From Micromussa lordhowensis (lineage: Eukaryota; Cnidaria; Anthozoa; Scleractinia; Lobophylliidae), in assembly GCA_964020085.1 (NCBI GenBank), contig CAXHUQ010000355.1:7501-71500 (forward strand): a DNA stretch of 64,000 nt. The letters run 5' to 3'. The position numbers and the translations under genes are program-made. Below are positions 36,027 to 48,000 of the stretch, piece by piece (positions within the stretch are counted from its first letter, which is position 1; the number at the start of each line of letters is the position of its first letter). Below the pieces are notes generated by a model. It did not search any database and was not told the DNA's origin. It saw nothing but the letters and a program-made list of their open reading frames with translations.

Positions 36027-39000
36027 TTACGGATTAGAGCCCTGTACAGTAACCTTTTGTATCCAAGGTGCAACCATTTCAGCGACTGCCTCCGAAGATT
36101 CCAAAACAAATGCATGCTGAAACTTCCTTTCACACAGATATATCTCGCCTCCAGGAAACTTGTTTTTCATGTCTTCATAATAAGATACTGGAGCCCAATG
36201 GTCAGAAGCTCCATAGTAAAATATCAACTTCTTTAAATTTTGTTCAATCACCTGAGAAAGAAAATTGTTAATGACAGAAACAATGGTATCCATTATCAGT
36301 TGTTTACTCTAAGGACTGTACTGCATCCTGGACAGATCATGACCATTCAGATGAGAACTACTACGCAGTACTTTCATGCGATACTGTTTATTATGCTGTA
36401 CAAGGTGGTTCTAACTTTTAAGTCTGTGGATAAAACCCTTTCTGACCACTCAAATTAAAGCTATTGAGCAGTACTTTTATAACATGTTGTTTGTTTTTTA
36501 TTACAGTATTTTGTAAAGTGATAATTTTTCCTTTCTTTTCATTTGAAATTTGACACTCTAGGAGTATGCTGTTAAGTTCCTCTCAGTCAATATTAAGTAA
36601 ATTGTTTAGATTCTTTTCAGTTGTGTCTTAGAAGTTAGACTTGTGAGGATGAAACCTTAGTGTATGACCATTTAAATCAGTTAAAGCTACTGGGCAGTAC
36701 TTTCTCATAGTCATGTTACATGCACATGTTCGATACTTTTCAACCATCATACATGTACACCTCTTGCATTGGGCTGGTGTGAGCTGGCTTTTACCCACTC
36801 TCACTCGCTCATGCTCCAAATGAAATACATGCCTCACGCTTTTTTCGATTGCCCTCTCTGCTCTCTAAGCTTCACTACTAAACAAGTCTAAACCACCATC
36901 TCCCAAAATGAAATTTCAAAACTGGTCAGTGTAAAATGCAGACTGCAGACCAGAGATAAAATGCAGACAGCAGACTACAGACTTTAAGTAAGAAAATTTG
37001 TCTTTTGACTTTTCTGTGGTACAGTGCTCAATACATTAAAGTAGAGCGTAATATATATTGGTTGAAGAAAAAAACACACTTTTATCCCTACAGGCCTGTT
37101 TCGTGATCGCTCACTCTTCAGGGGATTTTAATGACAAGAATATTCCTAACAATCATTTAAATACTATAATAATTGAAGGGGTGAGTGCAAAACCATGCTA
37201 AGTGACTATTTGGCTGAAAAAAAAAATGTTCGCGAAAGGGCCTGAATTTTGGCATGTGGGTTTCGTTTTACCTGAGAAACATTGCTCTGAATTTTTTTTC
37301 GCTGGGTTTCTCTTCGTTGTCAAGATATTACGTATGCAAACAACCCTCAGTTTTCCAAGCGGCATCTTTTGGAGATCTATTGTTAAAGGAAAAACAAAAG
37401 AAACCTTTTGTTTCGCTAACGGATCAAGTGACTATAACACAATCGTTTTTCAATGCCGCTTCGTTAGCTCAAGTGGATAACGCGCTGAACGGAGCTGATT
37501 CGAATTTGTTTTGTCGTGACACTCGAGGGTTCAATTCGAGGTCGGTGAAATGTTCTCTTTTTTGTTCTGTTTTTCTTCTTCTTTCAAAACCCTTCTTCGT
37601 GTCTTTGTAATTGAATGCCGTTTTGACCGGTAAGGATCTGGATATGTTTTTTTTAGCTGCCATTGTGACGTTGGCTTTTGGCTCGCAAAGCATCGATTAC
37701 TTTGATAACACAAATTCAGAGCTTATACCTGTTAATTAAACAGTGTTTGCTGGTTATTTCCACCGATATTCGAAGCTTACTTGAGGAATATTTGCGACCG
37801 CCTGGTAGGAGATTTGGCATCATTAAGCCTTTGATCCTCGATGAAAGTCACCAGCATGCCTCAAAGAACCGAGGCGTGTTTTTATTCCGAGATGGCTAAA
37901 GTCCGCCGTTAACTTAGCCACTGAAGAACAAGTGAGCCAGGTGGTAGAGTCTAGAAAGGATTCTTCTTCCAAAACAAAGCATCCGTCGCGGACTTAAAGC
38001 TCATTTGCTAAACTTCGGCATGTGTCAGTATTGGAAATTAGAACTGCTTTCTTGAAATTGGCGGCCTTAACATCCTCCGCTGCAAAAATTCCTGGGATAT
38101 CCCATAATAATCTTTCATACGTATACGTATCGTGTGTGCTAGCGTGATGCGTGACTCAGACACGGCCGGGAGGGAACTGGCGAGAGAGGCTAGGCAGCAA
38201 AGTCGAAGACCTTCGATCTAAGCACAGGCGGCCCAAGCTCAAAATGTTAGGAGTTTTTTTTTTTTTTTTTTTTTCACTTTGATGCGAACGCTCAGTATGG
38301 CATACATTACATAACGACGAATTCGACTACGCGAAAACGTGACGTCAGCATATGGAGGTGTTGTTTACAACGGTTTGAATTTATAAAGGTTTGTATGGGA
38401 TCGCAACGGCTTTTTTAAAAAAGTCACTTATTGGTATGTTTTGCTAATAAAGTCTACTTACCCTATTGCAGTGTGGTATTCTTTGTTGTTTGTCAGCTCC
38501 TCAGGCCGATCTGAAGCGATTTTGGCGAGTTATTGTTCTGTGCGTTTCCACTACTAAAAGAAAGACAAGGCTGCACACTGATTTCCGGAGTGCCCGCCGC
38601 TCGAAGCGAATAAATCCACCGAAAATAACCCTGCCGACTCAATTCCTCCGTAGAATCGAAGAAGAGACGTTGAAGCTCCATTTCAGTTCACTCGCTACGC
38701 GATTCCGTCCACAACGACTTCGCGACGGTACATTTTTTTTCCAAATTTCTTCGCTCGCAACTGCACAAAACGGCTCGTGTAGCCAACCCGGACACACTCG
38801 CGGTTGGCAAAGTACACTGGGTGACTATAATTAGCCCGACCAGGGGTAGGCAGCGACTATTTGTCAACACGCAAACCAAAATGCTCCCCGGGTACCCTCG
38901 TGCATTATTTGTCAAACCCCTGTCAAACCCACAAAATGGCGCATCGTTTCCATCGACCAATCAAAATCAAGCCGAGTCGTGTTTCTAAAATTTTAAAAGT

Positions 39001-42000
39001 GGCTGAGGAAACATTCGCTGAGTACTGTGCTAAATCTATCTCTGCTTCTATGCCAAAAAAAAGATCTGTGCGAAAGCGATGACTTCTTCATCTTGGAAAT
39101 GGAAGACATGGTAGGTGTTATACAATACACTGAACGCTGAAAGCGATGCCATGTAAAAGAGACCTTAATCGCTCGTATATTTTGTAGGTTGTTATCAAAC
39201 TTCGAACACTGCGAAGGTAAACTGGTAGCAGTCCAAGAAATCCTAGCTAAAGGAGAGAAGATGAAGGAAAACTTTGCCTTTCCGGCAAGTTCGGTTTTTT
39301 TTGGCCATTTAATTAAAGAGATCTGGGGTGATGGAGTCAGGGTCGTCAAACGTGGTTCGCGGAAAGGACGACAAAAATATTACTTAGGTCTTACGCGAAA
39401 ATCATCAACACGATTGGGACATGGCGCAATTGATGGAAACCAACGGATCTCGCTGTTGAAAACCGGATGGAATCTGGTAAGTGATCAGGGAGGACACTAC
39501 TCCTTCGCGAGATTTGAACCCTGGTCATTCCGAAATCAGAGAGTGGTGACAGAGGTGAAATTTGCTATAGAAGTTGAATCTTACTCCATCATACTTACAT
39601 CCCATGGATGTCAAGTCGATCTTACAACAGTCTTTCAGTTTGAATGTCTTGAGCAACCTCCTAATTGGGAACAGATCGAATCAGTTTTAACTACCATAGA
39701 TAACTCGACTTTATGTTGTGGAGTGCCAATCGCAGATGGAGAGGTTCTACACACGATGCTCCCGCATGAAACTGGGGTTTTCTTTGTTTTGTCAACAAAT
39801 AAAACACCAGAAACTGTAGAACGCAGAGCGTTTTCGGCGAGCTGTTCCATACTTTCAAAGGCAGGGCAGTGCTGTTCTATCTGCAAACACCTACACTACT
39901 TGGACAAGCAAAGGCAGAAAAGGAAACTAGAAACCAATGGGGTGATCAGCCCTTCCACCAACAAGCGCTTCCTCTCTAAGGAAGAAGTTACCAAACAACT
40001 ACAATTGGAGAGACAAGCAAGGATAAATGCAGAAAAAAGAGAACGTTACTGGAGAGAAAAGTTTGAGGCCGAGTGCATTGAGATGGAAAGTGATGACCAT
40101 GCAGATCTCTCTAAGATGTTTCAAGGAGTTGGTGATAATGTTCCTGACAGTATGGCTAGCCTATGGGAACAGCAACAGAATCTTCTACGATGTAAAACTA
40201 AAAATGCGTACCGATGGCATCCAAAGTATGTAAACTGAAATATTAAATATAGAACACTTCCATGCTAGCCATGCTAGCCACTTAAAACATTCCCTCCTCC
40301 TCCACCCCCCCCCCCCCCTCCTAAATTTCCTCTACACTCAAAGATATCCTTGCACATGCACCAATTACGAGTTAGTAATAATATTAGAAAGTCTAAATAC
40401 ATTAAATACTTTAAATAGTCCTTAGTTTGAGAGGTCACTTTTCCTGAGTTGTGGAAAAGTAATTTCTATGTAAACCCAATTTCCAGTAAAAGATTACAGG
40501 ATATCAGAGTATTAACAAATTGGCAAGTATGAAGTAGCAAGGCCCAGTACAGGTTACTTAAATGACTGAAAATCAGGTTATACCTGAAATAAATGAATTC
40601 AGTGTCCTAAATCTCTTAATTGTTGGTTTTCATGTGACGTCATCAGCTTCCAAAATTAAAAATGACCGATTGTTCTAGATTCATCAGATATAAGAGCCTT
40701 AAAAAACTTGACGTTTTACGACGTTTAAGCTCAACAGGGTACTTCGTTTTGTTATAGAGGATGTTTGAAGTGCCAACTTTATGGGTTGCGTGACATTACA
40801 TGTAAAATGTCGGCCCAACAAGGCTCTCTCATAGGTCAAAAGAGGAGTTAGCACTCAAGTTTTTGCTACCTGAATAGCTCCTGCACTGAATTAGAAACGT
40901 TACTTTCACTGTGACGGAACTCTGGACTGATAAGGTTTCGTTTCAGTAGCAAAACTCGATGACAGATTTTTCTGTTATGTTACGACATACAATGCTCTAT
41001 AAATTTGGGTGAAACACTTTTCTGAATAATGCACAAATAAAAAACCGCACAGAACTAAATCTTGGCGAGGTTGTTTATGTATCACTTATGTATCACCTCC
41101 CAGATTCTTAACTTAATTTATTGAACAGTTATCCTTTTTATTTCTTGATTGCGTGACAGTGCAAACAATGAATAATTGATTATTTGTGTTTTTTTTTTGT
41201 ATATATTGCAGGATCATTAGATTATGCCTGGATCTTTATTGTAAAAACCCACATGTGCTAGACCCCCTCCGACAATTCATCATTCTACCTAGCAATAAGA
41301 CAATAAGGTGAGGAACACATACTTGCACATGTTTAATTGAGTGTTTTCGTCACACAAGGAAATCAATGCGACTGATAGTTGATAAGTCTTCTCCCTCTTG
41401 TAATAAAACAACTGAAATTTACAGTGAAATTCTGTAATTACTTAATTCAAAGGAAAAATAACATTTAATTTTGAAATGTTACACTGCTCTATGATTATAG
41501 AATGTATAAGAACAAAGTTAAAGAGACCCCAGGTTGGAATGAGGAAGTACTTATGTGGTGCAGAAATGCTGCCAAAAAAAATGGTTTGAAGCCAGGAGAT
41601 TACATGGGTGGTTTTGCCATTGATGAGATGAAGATCCAGGTAAAATTGATAAGCAAATCAGCACAAGTCAATTGAGATATCTTTTGAATTACAATATTAA
41701 ATCTGGTAAAAAAATTGTTCTTCATCCCTTAAAATCTTCCTTTAGGAGAGCCTAGAGATGACCTCCGTCGGTGGCAAGCATAAGCTGGTAGGCTTTGTTG
41801 ACCTAGGGAGAGGTCACGATCTTGCGAGAACTTTGTCAGGTACTTGCTCTTCATTATGCATGTACCAGTAAATGGCTTGCCTAATTTACAGAATTCAACA
41901 ACCAAAATAACAGTCATGGAATATTATAACTTATTTTGCAAAACACATTTGTTATAATGAATTTCCAATTTTTTCATGAAACTTTCAGGACTTGTAATTC

Positions 42001-45000
42001 TGCCTAACAAAGAAAGATATACCTAGGCTAATACACATTAAGCCATATTTTCCCAGTGGTTTTAAACTTTAACATGATTTATAGGTGAGGACAGTGAACC
42101 AGAGCTTGCAACACATGTGTTACAGTTTGTTTTCCTGAGTGATGGTGGCTTCAGGTTTCCCATTGCACAATGGCCATCAGCAAACTGCACACCCAGCGAT
42201 CTGTACCATCTGTTCTGGGAGGGGGTCCTGAAGATGTTAGAAATTGGATTTGAGTAAGTGAATCAGTTACTTTAATTTCTTTCATCTGAATACTCTCAGA
42301 TAAATGGAAACAATTAGACATATACAGCAACAGAAGGTAGACTCAATTAGTTAAAACATGTTTCTTCACACTGGAAATTTAGTTGTTTGTATCTAGCTTG
42401 TTTAATATTTTTACATCATCAGACCTTTCAAAAGTCAATTTAGAACTTTCACCTGTTGGAGAAAACTATGATGAAAGATAATTATGGATAATGGTAAAAA
42501 GAGTGTAGAGGGTTAAAGATTACAGGCAAATCTGTGATAGTTACAGCCATTTTTTTTTTAATATTACACTGTAGGGTATACTGGTGTGTGTTGGATGGTG
42601 CAGATTGCAACAGGCAATTCATCAAAATACATTTTAAGAACAAGGACCCTGCTGATAGCAAGTTTGTAACATCAAACATTTACACTGGTTGTCCAATGAT
42701 ATTTATCATGGATCCAAAGGTAGGAGTCTAGTTATTAAAAAAATGTCCTATTACTGTTGGGCACTACACCTTACCTTAGGGAGCTGATGGGTGAACCTTA
42801 GGATACTCACCCTCTCCCCTTGCCTCCTTCCCCCTTTTTAACCTCTCTCCCTACCTTGCCGTCCGTTCGTTCGTTCGTTCGTTCGTTCGTTCATTCATTC
42901 ATTCATTCATTCATTCATCCATCCAGTTATCCATTTATTCATTGAAGCAGTCAGTCAGTCAGTCAATATCACTCATTCATTTTCTCTTTCAGTGGGGTTG
43001 GGGTGGGGGGATTGGTGAGAGGGTGAGTTTTGTGCTGCCAAATTAAAAAACGAAATTCATTGCTTTCATGGGACTATTCAGGGGTATTGTTACTTAATTG
43101 AGAAGAGCATTTAAAGCAGGCTTTCTAATTAACAACATCATTCACCTGGCACAAATATCAAGTCTTCTATTTATGCTAAACATGTCTTGATTGAGAATCT
43201 CTCAAGACCTATCAAAACAGCCATTACCTGTAATTTTTTTTTGTAAAATATGTTATATATATTCAACAGCATAACATAAAGAAAATCAGGAACAACATCT
43301 ACAAGAGTAATAAGAATGGGAACCCCAGGTACCTCAAAATTGGTGGAAAATCAATCACCTGGAAACAGTTCAGAAGTGCCTTTGACTGGGACCAGCAGAG
43401 CTTCTCACTTCCACTACATGAGAAATTAACCATCCAACACTTAAACCTTGATTCAGCCAGTATAATGAGAAACAAGCTTGCTGAGGATATGCTTGATGCC
43501 AAGATGTTGTTTCTAATGCAGGTCATTATTTTGTTGTCAGGCATGTTTGATTGAATTCCTTTAAGATTATTAAAGGGGCTAGGTCACGCATTTTTTGACA
43601 ATTTTATCATTGAGCAATTGGTCATATAATTAAGTGAAATATGAAAATAACAGCTTAAATCTGTAGATGAACTCAAAAGAAACACAGAAAAACCATGAAG
43701 GGACATGGATGGACAAAGGGACATGAAAGTGCAATTTATTGAATGCTCAAAAAATATCCTTGTTCGTTTTAAAGTTGTCCTTTTGCCAATAAAAGATAGT
43801 TGCCCAGCCAATTTGAAGTCTAGAGCTTATAATTAAGGAACATAAACAGAGTTGTTCTAAAATACTGTGGCCTAACCCCTTTAATACATGTTTCTTATGA
43901 AAAGGATTTCTGCTAGGATGCAACAATTTGTTTTTTAATCAGTACCTGATCTAATACCAGAGAAATTGTAGCACAGAAATGGTTTCCAGTGATTTAAAAT
44001 TCTTTATTACCTTCCATCGACAAGTGCTTAACGTATCGTAGTTTCATTTTCTCTTTGTTCTGCAGAAGTACCAGGAACACCTGAAAAAGAGCGGAAATGA
44101 TGGCAATGATTTGGATGCTGTTATTGAGCTTCTTCAGCACACAAGCGAGGTTGTGAGCTTATTTAATGATAGGCTTTACATCAATTCATCTGATGACCTA
44201 AGACTTCACAAGTTAAACAAATTCTATAACTGGATGTGTCACTGGGCCAATGAAACGGAAGGAAACAGCAAGAGCTTCATCTCTTCTAAATTGTGGTTTG
44301 ATCTGCAATCCATGTGCCTTGGATTCCAGTCTCTGGTCCATTACAAGATGACGAGATTCCCCAGCACAGTAATTAAACCAGCGATTGTAAATCAAGACTG
44401 TGTAGAGAATCATTTCTGCCAGATACGTTCGTGCAATGGCCAGAATGATAATCCCACGTTCTCGCAGCAGCAATCAACGCAGAACTCCATCAGATTGGGC
44501 CAAACGACCATTAGTACCAAGAGCAATGCATCCGTAACAGTACCAATGTGAACATGAGGCCATCAATTGAAGGAATGTGTACAAAAAAGACTCTAAAGTG
44601 ACTTTCTTTCTTTGTTTATCTGATTACTCAGTTTAGACTGTCTAATATTTAATCCTCCTAAAGTCAGTAGGTTTCAAAGAACCTGAAACTAATGTCATAA
44701 CATTTACCTCTTGAAAGACGGATTCTGATGTGTCCATCATCAGATTCTGTTCTTTCTGCTACCCTGAAAACTCTGTCATCCACTGGAGTTATGAATGGGA
44801 TGGATGTGTGCTGTGCAATAGCATTCAGCAGAGCTTCACCAATAACTGTCTTTGTTGACCTTGCCAAAACTCTGACATTATACGCTTCACAAAGTGCAAC
44901 CAACTGTGATTTGTTGTACACACGACTCAGTGGAGCAGTGCCTTGGTGCTGGTTAATAAAGGCAACAATACGACCATGAGAAACTTTCTTCTTGTCACTT

Positions 45001-48000
45001 CGGTCTCGGAGAATTTCCTATAAGAAAAAGGATAAAGAAATAAGAAATAAGTGAAATGAAGTAGAATGAAATGAAATGTTATGAAATGATAGACCCGTGA
45101 CTGTCAAGTTGACCATGAAAATAAAATTTTCCTTTAATGCTTTATGAGAAATTATACATAATTTATATATGTAACCCTGTAGAATTTCTGCAAGTTTACT
45201 GTTTTAAAAACCTTTCCGTCACCATTTTCAATGTAATTTTTACATTTTAAAATGTCAAAAGCAAGTCAAAGCTGGAGTAAAGCAAAAGTTAAGCTTATGG
45301 CATTGGAAAAATTGGTCCAAAACCATTTTTCAGAACCATATCAGAACAAGATCCAAGAAACTTACAAGTTGTGCAATGGTACAAAAAGAAAATTAACTTT
45401 GTTAGAGTAGCAAATTAAAAAATTGTTTATTAAAGAAATACCTGGAATGATACACTATCACTTTTCTCCTTGTTCCTCTCTTGCCTTTGCAAAACTCGTT
45501 TGCGTAGTTCCGCACTTTTCTTCACTTTGCACTCTCTTCGAAAATCTCTCAAAAACTGACATGCCCCCATGTTTACATAGTACAGCAAGATTTGGGACAG
45601 AAGCTTCTCAATGAGTTCCTGTTGAGAACAAAAACGATTGCCTTTATATGTGCGATAAATAATTTCAATACCACAATTTTACGGATCTCCGAATTTACTT
45701 AACAAATAAAGAAGCCTGAGCCGCGTACATAATAGGCGTAAAACGCACACGTGCTTTCCAGGCAAATGGTATTTTTTTCTTATCCGGAAGAATTTCCTTT
45801 CCCATAAAAAAATCAAAGTATTACCTTGTATTTACAGATGTCCTCATTTTCAAAGCACTGGAGCCAACTCGTCTTCAATTCTTCATCGCCTTTTAAGTCA
45901 GCCATGGCCATTTCCACCATTTCTCCCCGCGTTTTTTTCAAAATATTTAAATTTAGTAAATCCACCCGCTTTTTCTCTAGAGCCATAAAGAAAATGTAGG
46001 CCTGATCGGAAATGTGAAGCAGTCCTCTTTCCCGGTACTGTCTCCCTTCCGTCACTTGTAGCGTGTCAGGAAACATTGAATTCTCCTCAAGTTCCGAATA
46101 TGGTCGGATGACGTTCTCTTCCATTAGCTGACAAGCTATCTGTTGGGTTTCAACTCTGGCCAGAGTGGAACTGCACTTTGTGAACACATTTCTTTGAATG
46201 TATTTTCTGGAACGATTCAGAACCTTCCTCACAGCCCAACCACCAACATGCCGTACTTTTGATCGACCTACTGCACTCATCTGGTCAACATCAAAATGGA
46301 TGGCCTCCTCCTGTCTTTGCTGTTTAACAACAGAAACCAACTGTTCCGAAAATTCCCAGTACACCGAAGTTGTCAGCTGAACTGTCACAGCCCTTTGGGG
46401 TGGCGTGCTTGCCGTTGCATCAAATAAAGCACAAACGTAACGTGAAAATTCAATACCGCTAAAGAACTCATGCAGACTGGACGTCACCGCGGTAAACCCT
46501 TGACGGCCGATTTCAACTACAATCTCGTCTGGATTTTCGACCACGTGGCTTTCTACCATTAGGTAATAATGGAACCAAACTAACTTTGCGAAGCATTTCA
46601 CCTTGTCTAAAGAGCTTTCACTTAACAAGCAGTCAATTGCATCGTTCTTCTCTTCGCCAAAGGTGGAGACAGCATTCGATTTCATAGATGCCAATAACTC
46701 GAGGATTCTCTTCATAGCTTCTTCAGAGGGAGTTGCGAGAATAGACTCGTGCGTCAACAGCTGCTGGTACACTTCGGTGAATTCCATGGGAACTGCTACT
46801 TCGTCGTCTTCAAATGACGCTCTTGCAGGACCATCCAGAAGTTCTAAAGGAAAAGAGAAATGATCATCATCTTCTTCGCGCTCTTCAAAGCGATCTTTCA
46901 CGGAATGTAAAATATCAGAATTGATATGTTTGTTTCGGCAGCAGGACATGTCCGCGACTGGTGCATCAAGATGTTGCGAAGAGCAAATCTCTACTGCTCT
47001 CCTTGTTGGTCTTAAAAGTTGTCGAGGACTAAAATCCAGAATCTGGATATGTTCAGGAGATTTGACTCTTGAAATGGCAACATAAATTAATCCGGAAACA
47101 TACTCTCGTGAGCAGTGGACAATGGCAGAAGCGAGTGTTAGCCCTTGAGATTTATGGCAGGTAACGGCATAAGCTAAAACCAGTGGAAACTGTGTGACAC
47201 CTCCCATTTTTTGCCCTGTAAAGTTTCTCTTGATCCATGTTTGGCGAGAAATTTCGACCACACCAACATCTTCAAAGGAAACCAAAAGATTGTCACCTCG
47301 AACTCCAGTAAAAATCCCCACACTTCCATTCTTTAGGTTGTCTGACAAGTTCCACACAAGCATAACCTTACAACCTCGCTTCAATTGCAATACTTCCGCC
47401 CCTGGCCAGCTCATACTCCTGGAATTATCGTTTTCAAATGACGCATTGTACACCAAAAGTTCTCCTCCTAATTTATCAAGTTCCTTTCGATTCATCAGGG
47501 TCACTGGTATTTTGCGGAAAAATATGTGCATGGCGCTTTCCTCTAAGTCTGCGGACAAATTTCTCTTCAAGGAACAAATATATTCCTCGGAATCTTGGGA
47601 ACACTGACCCAGCCTTATCTCAGCAAGAGCATTTAAGAAATGTTTGTCGTTCTCAGATTGGCGCATTACTTTAGTTAATGCAAAGCGATGGCTAATCGCC
47701 AAATCAAACAAGGGTGACTCGAACATGTAACACCCTTCGTCCAATATGTTAGGGACGGGCTGCAACTGTAGGAATTCTCCAACAAGGATAAGCTGCTTTC
47801 CGGTGAATGGGAAAGTACGATTAACCTGATCATCTCCAAGTTCGTGATGGAGGCGGTTCACAAGTTCAAACATCCTTTGGCTGGACATGCTTGCCTCGTC
47901 CCAAATTATCGCGTCGATAGCCCTGACGCGATCGCTAACTGCAGAGTTGGCAATAGATCGATCGATCAATTGACGCCATGGCAAATCAGCAGTCATAAGA

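Noticed and set aside
37454..37550. Functional tRNA gene
   Set aside because: A- and B-box-like motifs are present, but no acceptor-stem pairing or credible cloverleaf could be drawn.
37254..37610. 118-codon frame repeated on the minus strand at about 50.3-50.7 kb
   Set aside because: The frame differs between copies and covers tRNA-like box motifs; it is a repeat, not a gene.
38466..38834. 122-codon frame found identically at 38466-38834 and 48634-49002
   Set aside because: Both lie in the TIR copies; identity reflects the repeat, and the protein has no family features.
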